Assembly: GCF_014931605.1 (NCBI RefSeq)
Contig: NZ_CP053382.1
Location: forward strand, 2,480,001-2,544,000
Reading direction: 5' to 3'
DNA: 64,000 bases
DNA from: Halomonas sp. MCCC 1A13316
GTDB taxonomy: Bacteria; Pseudomonadota; Gammaproteobacteria; Pseudomonadales; Halomonadaceae
Positions 25,367-34,528 of this stretch are shown here, in pieces (position 1 is the first letter of the stretch; every line of letters begins with the position of its first letter). Both the position numbers and the translations under genes were made by a program. Under the pieces are notes generated by a model. The model was not told the DNA's origin and ran no database searches. It saw only the letters and a program-made list of their open reading frames with translations.

Positions 25367-26699
25367 TCTGAGGCTCCTGAGGTGCCGCTACTGGCGCATC
25401 GTGGTGGTTGGGGAATACCCGGCGCTCGCCGGAAGGTTCCGGTGCATAGGCCAGGCTCTCCTGGCGGTGCGAGGTATGAATATAGCCATTAAGGAATCGG
25501 TGTGAATCGTCCAGCCGCCCTCCGGCAGCCCGCCAGGCATCAAGCTTTTCTCGTAACTCCGCGGGGATAGCATGATTCGGATCGGCATCGTCCAGATCTC
25601 GCAACGGTACCCAAACTCGCTTAGCCTCATCATGCATTCGATGCAGCGCATGGATGGCCAGTTCCTTGCGCGTAGCGCGCCGCTCGACTTCTAGTACGTC
25701 CATTCCATCCACGCGGATGGAGAGCCCTCGTGCCTGCGCTTCCTCCTGGGCCAGGCGAGTCGTCTCCCCATTGGCACCAAGCCCGCCGCGGCGACGCACG
25801 ACCAGCTCCTCGAAATTGGCGAAGTCCGCCTCGTGCCGGGGGTTCTCGTAGCCGCCACCCACATCGGAATGCGCCCCCGGCAGGGCGATCTCGGTGAAGT
25901 TGCCGGGATGGTTGCCCTGGGCATCGGCAATGCTGCTGAGCGGAAAGTTGCGGCGGATTTCGTGATGAGAGGTGAGCTGCACCACGCGCGCGGCGCTGCC
26001 TGAAGCAAGGTAGAGATCGAAATCGAGGTTTTCGGCATTGCCGGGCCAGTAAAAGCTACCCACGGTATCGAATAGCCCTACGAAGCGCACCTGCGGGAAA
26101 GGAATCGGCGTGGGTGGAAAGGCTGGGATGAGGCGCATCGGTGGTTGGTAACCTGGCCTGAAAAGGTGGAAGTCCGGCACCAACAAGTGTTCCGGCCAGC
26201 GGTGGATCAGGTTGACGAAGTGCCGAGCCAGAGCTGCGCCGCGGCTAAAGCCGAACACATCGAAGGTAATCAACGCATCAGGGTTGGCTTCCAAAAATGG
26301 GCGGAGCAGGTCCAAAGCCAGCTCGATACGCGCATGTCCGCCCTCAGGGCCGACGCCGGTGCCCAGCCCGAAGAGATCCTCCGAAGCCAAGAAGCCATCC
26401 TCGCTCTCGCTGCCGGTTATGGTACCCACTCCGGGAATGTAGATTCGGTGGTAATCTCCGTCGGCACCATCGAATCGATACAGGTCATGCAGCTTGGCCA
26501 CGTTGGTTATATCGCGATCAGTCAGCTGGCGATCTTTGTACATGTTGTTGCCGGTGCCATCGAAAAACACGCCAATATGCAGAGTACGCTGCTGAGCGGG
26601 AGGCGTTTCCGCCACTGGCGGCGCTGCGGAAGGCCGCGGTTCGGGAGTCGTCACAGGGCGCGTGACGCCCGAGTCACCGTGCCGCTGTAGCATGGCCAT
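25359..26699 (-). CDS. DUF2235 (Tle1-like) alpha/beta hydrolase, putative type VI lipase effector
   Basis: This 446-residue protein begins, after a Pro-rich 35-residue tail, with HIGVFFDGTGNNMYKD, the DUF2235 hallmark. The nucleophile motif is GFSRG (S152), and RFVGLFDTVGSF and ALPGAHSDVGGGY supply probable catalytic Asp and His. Tle1 proteins are phospholipases delivered by the type VI secretion system. No T6SS structural gene is in the window, so delivery is inferred. ATG 26693 is better spaced from AGGAG than ATG 26699. It is the middle gene of a three-gene operon. Confidence 0.8.
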   Translation of the reverse strand: MAMLQRHGDSGVTRPVTTPEPRPSAAPPVAETPPAQQRTLHIGVFFDGTGNNMYKDRQLTDRDITNVAKLHDLYRFDGADGDYHRIYIPGVGTITGSESEDGFLASEDLFGLGTGVGPEGGHARIELALDLLRPFLEANPDALITFDVFGFSRGAALARHFVNLIHRWPEHLLVPDFHLFRPGYQPPMRLIPAFPPTPIPFPQVRFVGLFDTVGSFYWPGNAENLDFDLYLASGSAARVVQLTSHHEIRRNFPLSSIADAQGNHPGNFTEIALPGAHSDVGGGYENPRHEADFANFEELVVRRRGGLGANGETTRLAQEEAQARGLSIRVDGMDVLEVERRATRKELAIHALHRMHDEAKRVWVPLRDLDDADPNHAIPAELREKLDAWRAAGGRLDDSHRFLNGYIHTSHRQESLAYAPEPSGERRVFPNHHDAPVAAPQEPQNA

Positions 26700-26711
26700 G
26701 GCTCCTGGCCC

Positions 26712-27080
26712 CTAGCCACGGGCATTAAGCCGCGGCAGCAAGGAATCGACCAGACCACTGGTACTGAATGCCCAATGGGCGTTCGAGCGCCACTGCTTGC
26801 CGTTCCACTCGACCAGAGGAAGGAAGGGGCGGTCGAAACCGTCGTTGAGGACCAATAGCAGCGTGCCCTGCTTGACCGCCTTGACGATCGTCCGGATTGC
26901 CACCTCCCTGTCCGGCAGCACTCCACAACCGCCTGCCTTGGCATAGAGCTGTGAGAGCCCTTCCCGACCGGGCTCCCTCGACAACTTGTCTTTGACCTTA
27001 CTCGAGGCCAGTGTGGGCGACTCGATGAAGGGAAGATCGATATCCCTGACGGCATGGCAAGGCATTAGCTTCCAGAACAC
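26712..27080 (-). CDS. Hypothetical protein upstream of the DUF2235 gene
   Basis: This 122-residue soluble protein is not recognised. It starts with GTG at 27080 after AGGAGATAAGG. It has a predicted alpha/beta character (REVAIRTIVKAVKQGTLLLV, LNDG), one conserved-looking WNGKQWRSNAHWAF stretch, and three Cys (C8, then GGCGV). It ends 12 bp before the effector gene. An adaptor, chaperone or accessory role for the effector is possible, but nothing in the sequence proves it. Confidence 0.6.
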   Translation of the reverse strand: MFWKLMPCHAVRDIDLPFIESPTLASSKVKDKLSREPGREGLSQLYAKAGGCGVLPDREVAIRTIVKAVKQGTLLLVLNDGFDRPFLPLVEWNGKQWRSNAHWAFSTSGLVDSLLPRLNARG

Positions 27081-27272
27081 TGCCTTATCTCCTGTCCCTG
27101 GGTTCAGATTGGCAATGTTTATTAGGGTATCCGGATTGTAAAGAGCCGCGCTATGGCCGATTTCCTACAGCTTTCTAAGCAAATATCTGACTTCAGCGTG
27201 GCGAGCGCTGCCGTTCTCACATAGCGCAATCAAGGGTCGGCTTGTTACACGAGCCCCAAGGAAGCACCAACC

Positions 27273-27626
27273 CTACCAGTAGCGTGGGTAGCGCCGATGG
27301 CGAGCCAGATTATTGACCAGAATCGCCACCACGAGCATTACGCCGCAGCCAATGCCGATCGGCATAAGGGGATACCACCAACCCAGGGTTGCAGTCGCCG
27401 CGGCACCGGGCGGATGAACGGTGTGGGTAAGCTGCATGGCAAGGACAGATAGCGACACGGCAAGCGTTACCGCCAGCGCCGTGCTACCCAGCAGGTGGAA
27501 GCAGGCCACGCCCACCAGGGCAGAGAGCATGCTGCCGAACAGGACATTTCGCGGCTGGGCGAATGGGCTATCGGGCGCGGCGAAGATGAGCACCGAAGTG
27601 GCGCCGAAGGAGGCCACGATCACCGT
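27273..27626 (-). pseudogene. 5'-truncated HPP-family membrane protein
   Basis: The last ~117 residues of an HPP protein are intact: IVASFGATSVLIFAAPDSPF, AQPRNV, then the signature THTVHPPGAAAT and a C-terminal NNLARHRRYPRYW. The first membrane segment that family members carry before the IGSFGA motif is missing. The upstream bases read as unrelated sequence up to the proV gene, which starts at 27783. No good start codon lies in frame apart from a GTG at 27623. It looks like a remnant cut during insertion of the proVWX segment. Confidence 0.7.
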
Positions 27627-27782
27627 CCCGCATTTGAAACTCCTTGTTACAACCGTTAGGGTTGTCGGTTTTGTCGGACAGGGAAGCCGGCACGGTTGGC
27701 TGGCTACAAGCAAAGCGTAAACCGAGGCTGCCACTGCGGTATTCGGTGCTTGCTGGCCATGCTTCTGACAGAAGGCAGCACT

Positions 27783-28994
27783 ATGAACGAGAACCGAAAC
27801 GTCAAGATACGCGTGCGACGCTTGAGCAAGGTTTTTGGCAATCAGCCGAAGAAAGCTCTTGAACTCCGCGACAAGGGGCACAAGCGCTCCGAGATACTCA
27901 AGAAGACGGGACAGACGTTGGGGCTCTCCGATATCAGCTTCGACGTCTATGAGGGCGAGCTTCTGGTCATCATGGGGCTGTCCGGCTCGGGCAAATCCAC
28001 ACTTATTCGCTGTTTGAATCGTCTCATCGAACCCACCGAGGGCGAGATCGTCATTGACGGCCAGAACATTCCCGAACTTGGCGACAAGGCGTTGCTGGAA
28101 TGCCGTCGCCGCCACTTCTCGATGGTGTTCCAGAACTTCGCGCTCTTTCCTCACCGCACCGTGCAGCAGAACGCTGAGTTCGGCCTCGAGATTCGCGGCG
28201 TGGACAAGGCCGAGCGCACCGAGATTGCCCGCAATGCGCTCAAGCAGGTGGGGCTCGATGGCTGGGAATACGCCTACCCCAACCAGCTTTCCGGCGGCAT
28301 GCAGCAACGTGTCGGCCTGGCCCGAGCGCTGGCCAACGATGCCACTGTGCTGTTGATGGACGAGGCCTTCTCGGCACTCGACCCGCTGATTCGCGGCGAC
28401 ATGCAGCAGGAACTGCTGGAACTGCAACACCGCATGCAAAAAACCACGGTGTTCATTACCCACGACCTCGACGAGGCGCTGACCATCGGCGATCGCATCG
28501 TGCTGCTCAAGGATGGTGAGATCGTGCAGATCGGCACGCCGGAAGAGATTCTCACCCGGCCCGCCGATGACTACGTGCGCCGTTTCATCGAAGGCGTCGA
28601 CCGTTCGCGCATCCTTACCGCCGAGAGCGCCATGCGTAAGGTGCGAGCCACCGTGCGCGACACAGACGGGCCGCGTACCGCCCTACACAAGATGCATGAG
28701 CACGCCATCGACTCCATCTACGTGACTCGCCGCGACCGCAGCCTGGTGGGCCTGCTCGAAGCCGAAGCTGCCGAAAAGCTGGTCAAGGAAGGCAAGGAGA
28801 GCATCACCGATGCCTTGACCCAGGACTTCCGCACCGTAGCCCCGGAGGAGCCCATGCATAACCTCTTCGCCATGTTTAGCGAAAAGAGCTTCCCCATCGC
28901 GGTGGTGGATGAGCAGAAGCGTCTGTTGGGCGTAGTGGTCAAGGGGGCGGTGCTTGATGAACTGGCCCAGGCGGCAGAGGAAGGAGGCAACTGA
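27783..28994 (+). CDS. proV: Glycine betaine/proline ABC transporter ATPase
   Basis: This 403-residue ATPase carries Walker A GLSGSGKST (65-73), the signature LSGGMQQRVGLARAL, Walker B LLMDEAFSALDP, and two CBS domains in the last ~120 residues that sense ionic strength in the OpuA/ProV family. The N-terminal KALELRDKGHKRSEILKKTG segment is typical of this group. ATG 27783 is chosen because upstream sequence is non-coding. It shares one base with the proW start. The system imports compatible solutes at high osmolarity, fitting a halophile. Confidence 0.95.
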   Translation: MNENRNVKIRVRRLSKVFGNQPKKALELRDKGHKRSEILKKTGQTLGLSDISFDVYEGELLVIMGLSGSGKSTLIRCLNRLIEPTEGEIVIDGQNIPELGDKALLECRRRHFSMVFQNFALFPHRTVQQNAEFGLEIRGVDKAERTEIARNALKQVGLDGWEYAYPNQLSGGMQQRVGLARALANDATVLLMDEAFSALDPLIRGDMQQELLELQHRMQKTTVFITHDLDEALTIGDRIVLLKDGEIVQIGTPEEILTRPADDYVRRFIEGVDRSRILTAESAMRKVRATVRDTDGPRTALHKMHEHAIDSIYVTRRDRSLVGLLEAEAAEKLVKEGKESITDALTQDFRTVAPEEPMHNLFAMFSEKSFPIAVVDEQKRLLGVVVKGAVLDELAQAAEEGGN

Positions 28995-29836
28995 TGGCTA
29001 TCGATATTCCCCGCATTCCGCTGGGCGACTGGATCGAAGGCGGCCTGAACTGGCTGACCAGTGAGTACTCGGTGGTAACTCGCGGCATCTCTCGGGTGAC
29101 GCAAACCGGCATCGAGTGGCTCAACGAGAGCCTGATGTGGCTGCCTGAATGGGCGCTGCTGGCGATCATCGCCGGGCTGTGCGGGAAACTGGCCAACCTG
29201 CGGCTAGCCATCGGTGCCGTGGCCGGCCTCGCGTTGATCTGGAATCTTGGCCTGTGGGAGCCGATGATCGAGACGCTCACCCTGGTGGTCATCGCCACCT
29301 TGGTGGCGGTCGTCATCGCCCTGCCAGTGGGTATCGCCGCGGCACTTTCCGAGCGGCTTTATCGCACCATCATGCCCGTGCTGGACTTCATGCAGACGAT
29401 GCCGGCCTTCGTCTATCTGATTCCGGCAATACCCTTCTTCGGCATCGGCTCGGTATCGGCAATCTTCGCTACGGTTATCTTCTCAATGCCGCCTGCCATT
29501 CGCTTCACCACCCTGGGCATTCGCCAGGTGCCGGTAGAGCTGATCGAGGCGGCCGATGCCTACGGCGCCACCCGCGGCCAGAAGCTGCTCAAGGTACAGC
29601 TGCCTCTCTCGCTACCTACCGTGATGGCCGGCATCAACCAGACCATCATGCTTGCGCTCTCGATGGTGGTGATTGCTGCTATGATCGGCGCTGATGGTCT
29701 GGGTAGCGAAGTGTGGCGGGCCATTCAGCGCCTACGCCCGGGCGATGGCTTCGAGGCGGGCATCGCCGTGGTGATTCTGGCGATGCTGCTGGATCGTCTG
29801 ACGCAGTCGTTGCGCAAGACACGCAGGAAAGGCTGA
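28994..29836 (+). CDS. proW: Glycine betaine/proline ABC transporter permease
   Basis: This 280-residue inner-membrane permease has about six to seven hydrophobic segments. The EAA-type cytoplasmic loop is VELIEAADAYGATRGQKLLK, which couples to ProV. MPAFVYLIPAIPFFGIGSVS is a conserved stretch of the ProW/OpuAB family. The start overlaps the proV stop (TGATG), so expression is coupled. Confidence 0.95.
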   Translation: MAIDIPRIPLGDWIEGGLNWLTSEYSVVTRGISRVTQTGIEWLNESLMWLPEWALLAIIAGLCGKLANLRLAIGAVAGLALIWNLGLWEPMIETLTLVVIATLVAVVIALPVGIAAALSERLYRTIMPVLDFMQTMPAFVYLIPAIPFFGIGSVSAIFATVIFSMPPAIRFTTLGIRQVPVELIEAADAYGATRGQKLLKVQLPLSLPTVMAGINQTIMLALSMVVIAAMIGADGLGSEVWRAIQRLRPGDGFEAGIAVVILAMLLDRLTQSLRKTRRKG

Positions 29837-29920
29837 GAGCGCCCTTCTTGCATCTCGGGTCGGGAAGGGTCAGGCTAGTAACGTAAGTCTAGGTAAAGTA
29901 AAGCGAAAAGAGGGGAACAA

Positions 29921-30790
29921 ATGACTAGTAAAGCTGCAACACGTCATGTGCGCCTGGCAGGACTGACCTTGGCGGCCGGTGCCGGTTTGGCTGCCGGTGT
30001 TGCCCAGGCACAGGACAAGGGCACCGTTCACCTGGCCTATGTGGAGTGGTCTTCCGAGGTAGCTTCCACCAATGTCGTACGTGCGGTACTCGAGCAGGCG
30101 GGCTACGAGGTCGACATGACCTCACTCTCCGCCGCTGCCATGTGGCAATCCGTGGCCACCGGCGATGCCGACGCCATCGTGGCGGCCTGGCTGCCGACCA
30201 CCCATGAAGAGTACCTGAACCGTGTCGGTGACGATGTCGAAGATCTCGGCCCCAACCTGGATGGCACCAAGCTCGGCCTGGTGGTACCGGAATATACCGA
30301 CGTCGACAGCATCGCCGAACTCAACGAGAATGCCGATACCTTCAATGGTGAGATCATCGGTATCGACCCGGGCGCCGGCCTGATGGGCCTGACCGAAGAA
30401 GTCATCGAAACTTATGACCTCGACCTGAGCCTGCGCAGCGGTAGCGGCGCTACCATGACCGCCGCACTGAGCAACGCCATTGCCAACGAGGAGGATGTCG
30501 TCGTCACCGGCTGGACACCGCACTGGAAGTTCGCCCGCTGGGATCTCAAGTACCTCGAGGACCCCGAGAACGTCTACGGCGGCGCCGAGCAGATCCACAC
30601 GGTAGTCCGCCAGGGCTTGGAAGAGGACATGCCCGAGGCCTATGCCATCCTGGACGCTTTCGAATGGACGCCCGAGCAAATGGGTAAAGTCATGCTGATG
30701 AATCAGGAGGAAGACGCCGACCCATACGAGAGCGCCAAGCAATGGGTCGAAGAGAACCAGGACGTGGTGGAAGAGTGGCTTAACGGCTGA
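29921..30790 (+). CDS. proX: Glycine betaine-binding periplasmic protein
   Basis: This 289-residue protein has a Sec signal peptide with cleavage near AQA-QDKG (about residue 30). It belongs to the OpuAC family: VHLAYVEWSSEVASTNVVRA and VVVTGWTPHWKFARWDLKYL include the Trp residues that box the quaternary ammonium of betaine. Many acidic residues suit a halophile periplasm. AGGGGA precedes the ATG; an 84-bp gap separates it from proW, and a terminator follows. Confidence 0.95.
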   Translation: MTSKAATRHVRLAGLTLAAGAGLAAGVAQAQDKGTVHLAYVEWSSEVASTNVVRAVLEQAGYEVDMTSLSAAAMWQSVATGDADAIVAAWLPTTHEEYLNRVGDDVEDLGPNLDGTKLGLVVPEYTDVDSIAELNENADTFNGEIIGIDPGAGLMGLTEEVIETYDLDLSLRSGSGATMTAALSNAIANEEDVVVTGWTPHWKFARWDLKYLEDPENVYGGAEQIHTVVRQGLEEDMPEAYAILDAFEWTPEQMGKVMLMNQEEDADPYESAKQWVEENQDVVEEWLNG

Positions 30791-30827
30791 TTTGCTATGT
30801 AATTCCACACGTACCAATGACAGACGC

Positions 30828-30860
30828 CTTGGCACTGCATGTGCCAAGACGTTTTCTTTG
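30828..30860 (+). terminator. Intrinsic terminator of proVWX
   Basis: An 8-bp stem CTTGGCAC/GTGCCAAG with a TGCAT loop is followed by ACGTTTTCTTTG. It lies 37 bp after the proX stop on the plus strand. Confidence 0.8.
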
Positions 30861-31015
30861 TTGGAGCCGCTCGGTCAGAATGTCTCGCTAGCGCGAGCGA
30901 TATCATCCAGAACGGCGGTTATCAGTGCGGGATCGTTCAAGCTGCTTCGCGATCTCGATATCTCTGGCCTGGCTGCCCTGAGTGACGGGACGCGGCATAC
31001 CTAGAAACGTCAGCC

Positions 31016-32806
31016 CTACCCTACCCAGATTCCTTCTATTCGCGGCATTGCCGTTGGCCCTCCGCCGCCAACACCACCTTCGGTATCGTCGAATGCCTCG
31101 TCGTAGTGAAACCCGCCGGCACCCTTAACCTCGATACTTCTGCCGACAACCTCACCATAGAACTGCCCGCTTCCGGTAACCTCGACATGCGAATGGGGTG
31201 CAATGATCTGCCCATAGAAATTCGAAGCGCCACCGAGAAACACACCGGATCCAGCATGTGTAGTATCGTCGTGGACGGAAACCACCGAAAGAATCGGGCT
31301 TACGTTGCCATTCACATCGACTCGGGTGGGCTTACCATCGCCCACCTCAATGGCACTGGCCAACTTGAACTCACCAGCCGTTACGATAGTAAGGCTACTT
31401 CCTTCGGCGACTCGAAACGAACCGCCTCCACCGATATCGATGTCGCCGGTAACTACCATGACCATATCGACCGGGTTGCCGGCACTACCGATATGGAAGT
31501 TGGCACTGCCCGCTAGCTTGAGGGAATCGAACCTAACGATGGATTTGCCCTGGTACTGTTGCGGCGTGCCGATATCCGATACCTTTCCGCCAGGATCATG
31601 CAGCCCACTGGCATCAAGAACGATATTGCGCCCTGCCCCCTTCATGTCGAGCTCCCCCGAAGAGGCTTCAACCTGAGCCAGATACTCGTCGTACCAACCA
31701 ACCTGTACCGGTACATCACACTCTTCCGGCGACGACACCGAGAATACCGGTGTCAGCCCCTGCGGGCCACCACTATCGGCATCGAGCACACCTCCCACCT
31801 GATCGGCAGCGGTACGCACCGAACTCACTGCTGAAACCAGGGCATCGCCTTCGATGCGTGAACTCCAGTTGCCCAGTGAGAGCGTGCCGGCCGCCTGCAC
31901 ATCGCCATGTACGGTGCCGCTACTGGTAATCGCTACGTCGCCGAGGCCCGTCACATTACCGTATATGTTGGAGCCGCCACCGCTGATGCTTATCGTATCG
32001 TTTGCCTTGACGTTTCCATGTACGGCGCCTGAACCCGTCGTCGAGAACGTTCCGCTCGCTGCGACTTCACCGTGAATCGGCGAGGCACCGGTCACTTTGA
32101 CTTCTGCCCCTTCGGTCTGGGTACCGACCACGACATTGCTACGCTGGGCATTGCTACCGCCATAGGGTCCCTCTCGCGAATCGTAGCTATCGATGATACC
32201 GCTGCCTTTCACCTGCACGCCCTCGCAGCTCATCAATCCACGTGAGCCCGGCGGCGGCGGTACCGGTACTGCAACAAGCGCAGTCGCCGTGCGCATGGCC
32301 TCATCGGCGGCATTGCCAAAGAAACCTTCGCTCACGATGCGTATGCCGGCCTGTCCCGCCAGCAGGGCATCATCCTCAGGCAGAGCCGGCAGGAGGCGCC
32401 AACGGTGGCGACCATTGGTTGAAATCGTGCCTTCTTCCGACCAAGTACCGGGAAGGGCACCATTCAGGGCAGCCTGGGCCTGCTCGGGAGTGGCTGCATT
32501 CCGTGCATCTACGGCGGCGCTACGCAGATCCGCAACGAAAGTGGTGGGATTGGCATTGAACACGGGAGGATTTGGCGGTTGGTCATTGTTGAATGCATCG
32601 ATCGCGCCGCGAAGCTCATCGTTGAAGGCGTACAGCCCGGCTTCCGCTTCGTTCTGCGCAATGACCGATGAACGGTAGTTACCCGCCAACCGCTCGTTGA
32701 CCTGGCTGCCGGTTATGCCCGACAGGCCAAGCATCAACGATACGCTAAGCATGGACAGCACTACGACGAGCGCAGCTCCCTGCTGACTCTGTTGTGTACC
32801 CGCCAT
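31016..32806 (-). CDS. PilX-type pilus-associated protein with a beta-solenoid region
   Basis: This 596-residue protein has a PilX N-terminus (QQGAALVVVLSMLSVSLML, then NYRSSVIAQNEAEAGLYA). That N-terminus acts as a class III-like membrane anchor. Residues ~225-320 hold about four ~18-residue repeats, each with a His/Tyr/Glu-Gly-Asx/Glu-Val turn (PIHGEV, AVHGNV, NIYGNV, TVHGDV), alternating with Ser/Gly strands, like polymer-forming bactofilin solenoids. The second half continues with similar beta-rich sequence (FLGGASNFYGQIIAPHSHVE). ATG 32806 follows GGAGGTGGCG. It is probably a surface or pilus-tip protein; the role is inferred. Confidence 0.7.
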   Translation of the reverse strand: MAGTQQSQQGAALVVVLSMLSVSLMLGLSGITGSQVNERLAGNYRSSVIAQNEAEAGLYAFNDELRGAIDAFNNDQPPNPPVFNANPTTFVADLRSAAVDARNAATPEQAQAALNGALPGTWSEEGTISTNGRHRWRLLPALPEDDALLAGQAGIRIVSEGFFGNAADEAMRTATALVAVPVPPPPGSRGLMSCEGVQVKGSGIIDSYDSREGPYGGSNAQRSNVVVGTQTEGAEVKVTGASPIHGEVAASGTFSTTGSGAVHGNVKANDTISISGGGSNIYGNVTGLGDVAITSSGTVHGDVQAAGTLSLGNWSSRIEGDALVSAVSSVRTAADQVGGVLDADSGGPQGLTPVFSVSSPEECDVPVQVGWYDEYLAQVEASSGELDMKGAGRNIVLDASGLHDPGGKVSDIGTPQQYQGKSIVRFDSLKLAGSANFHIGSAGNPVDMVMVVTGDIDIGGGGSFRVAEGSSLTIVTAGEFKLASAIEVGDGKPTRVDVNGNVSPILSVVSVHDDTTHAGSGVFLGGASNFYGQIIAPHSHVEVTGSGQFYGEVVGRSIEVKGAGGFHYDEAFDDTEGGVGGGGPTAMPRIEGIWVG

Positions 32807-32924
32807 CGCCACCTCCAGTGGCTTTTGACTACGTTACTGATACACAACTTTACAGTAGAAGGAGGCAAGCGTCACACTCAAGTAGGAGGCATCACGCAGC
32901 AAAGCATGAATTAAGCTCAACCCC

Positions 32925-34346
32925 TTAGCGCCAAGACCAGAATAGCCAGTGATCCGGAGCGATCATCTGAATACACTCTAGGCGGCCTTGAGTCCAGAAG
33001 CGGGGATAGAGAGTGCCATGTCCCGCTTCCTGCAAACAGAGCATCCGTGAATCCATCGAAAGCCAGTAAAGCTCCATGCCGGCATAAAACAAATACGCCA
33101 TCATCAACATGATGCCTACCCATAGCAGCTTGGCCTGGATCGGCACAGGGCCTGCAAGTCGCTCAACGGGGGGTTGGCTCGAATCCCGGTAACCAAATAC
33201 CAGACCGATAGCAAGTGCCATAATCAAAGAACTCAATGGGATAATATGTGCCCCGGCGAACTGCACATTCACCATAACACCAACAAACGCCATGACTAGG
33301 CAAGCAAAGAGTGGCTTATCTGGTTCGGGAATGGTTTTTGAGCGCTTATATATTCTCCAGCAGCCATACAGGATCAACCCCAGAAATAGCAACGCAATAG
33401 AGATGCCCCACTCCGCTGCGGTATTAAAGATGAGATTATGAGCATGAGCATAGCTGATACGACCATCCCCGGCGAACTGCATCGGACCAATACCAAAAGG
33501 AAAATTTTCAATACCGTACTCAATTGCCGTTCGCCAAAGATCGAATCGATTGCTGTCACTCGTTATATCTCGCAAAAAAATCGTACCGTCCGCAGTCTTA
33601 CGGAGTGGATTGACGAACCACCATCCCGCCAAGCCTGCCAATGCGGAACCGAACAGTGTTGCCACTGGCCAACGCGCCGCCCGCCTAAATAGCACAAGCG
33701 CAGTGATCATGGCCAAGGTAAGTGACAGAATTCCGGATCGACCTTCGCTGACAAAAAGAAGATACCACCAAAATGACAGCGGCAAAAAACAGAGCATGAA
33801 AGCGATCAAGGAATGACGAGGACGGCTAACGATATATAGTAACGACAAGGGCATCAATCCGGCGGCCAAGTCAGAGAAATGGCGAATATTTCCTAGCCCA
33901 GGAGTCAATTCTCGACGAAGCAAAAAATCTCGCTGCAATATAAGTGCATCAATAGTTACTAAAGCGTAGAGCAAAATCAATAGCATGACAGAACCACCCA
34001 CCAGCAACCAACCCAGCGCCACCCACCCTCTAACTGCCAAACCTATTGAAAACACCAAGCCAAAAAGACCCAGCCAGCCCCCAACCTCCAAAAGAGCAAG
34101 CCAGGGCGATGGCGACACAAGGCTTACCAGAAGCATCCAAATTAATAACCCCAACCAAGTTATTTTTTCATGCTTCGAAATACTATCTATATAAATATCC
34201 CCCCTCTTCCCTATAAGGTAGGAAAATGCCATCACCAACACGCCGTATTGAATAAAGCGCTGAAGATCGTACTCACTGCTAACTTGTGAAGCCCACCAAG
34301 AAGAAAGCAGCCCAAAAAGAGCCGACACCACGACTAAAAATGGCAT
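32925..34346 (-). CDS. O-antigen ligase/polymerase family protein, probable pilin oligosaccharyltransferase
   Basis: This 473-residue polytopic membrane protein has a Wzy_C-type core: FVSEGRSGILSLTLAM and SYAHAHNLIFNTAAEWG, the latter containing the His conserved in ligases and PglL/TfpO enzymes. It starts after AGGAGA at ATG 34346, 182 bp downstream of pilA on the same strand, with a terminator between. That gene order is the one seen for tfpO/pilO, which transfer lipid-linked oligosaccharide to pilin. A WaaL-type or Wzy function cannot be excluded. Its C-terminus has Trp/Tyr/Cys-rich periplasmic sequence. Confidence 0.75.
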   Translation of the reverse strand: MPFLVVVSALFGLLSSWWASQVSSEYDLQRFIQYGVLVMAFSYLIGKRGDIYIDSISKHEKITWLGLLIWMLLVSLVSPSPWLALLEVGGWLGLFGLVFSIGLAVRGWVALGWLLVGGSVMLLILLYALVTIDALILQRDFLLRRELTPGLGNIRHFSDLAAGLMPLSLLYIVSRPRHSLIAFMLCFLPLSFWWYLLFVSEGRSGILSLTLAMITALVLFRRAARWPVATLFGSALAGLAGWWFVNPLRKTADGTIFLRDITSDSNRFDLWRTAIEYGIENFPFGIGPMQFAGDGRISYAHAHNLIFNTAAEWGISIALLFLGLILYGCWRIYKRSKTIPEPDKPLFACLVMAFVGVMVNVQFAGAHIIPLSSLIMALAIGLVFGYRDSSQPPVERLAGPVPIQAKLLWVGIMLMMAYLFYAGMELYWLSMDSRMLCLQEAGHGTLYPRFWTQGRLECIQMIAPDHWLFWSWR

Positions 34347-34447
34347 GCCACTCTCCTAAATCACCTTCACGTAGCACACATTTTCATAACAAAGAAAAGC
34401 AGCCTTGGCATCATCACGGCGAAATATCCGCGATATCAATAAAGATG

Positions 34448-34474
34448 AAAAAAAGGTCGGCGATTATGCCGACC
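34448..34474 (-). terminator. Intrinsic terminator of pilA
   Basis: On the minus strand a perfect 7-bp stem GGTCGGC/GCCGACC with a 6-nt loop is followed by seven T. It lies about 55 bp after the pilA stop, so the ligase gene downstream depends on readthrough or its own promoter. Confidence 0.9.
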
Positions 34475-34528
34475 CTAGAACTTATAACCCGAAGAAAACT
34501 AAACAGCTTCAGCCTTCACTCCGACCCA

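Noticed and set aside
27618..27645. AAGGAG followed by ATG just inside the HPP remnant
   Set aside because: The ATG is out of frame with HPP and reaches a stop after about 20 codons.
27273..28463. A 396-codon minus-strand open frame spanning proV and the HPP remnant
   Set aside because: Its first two thirds are the antisense of proV and have no protein-like pattern; only the last ~117 codons are HPP-like.
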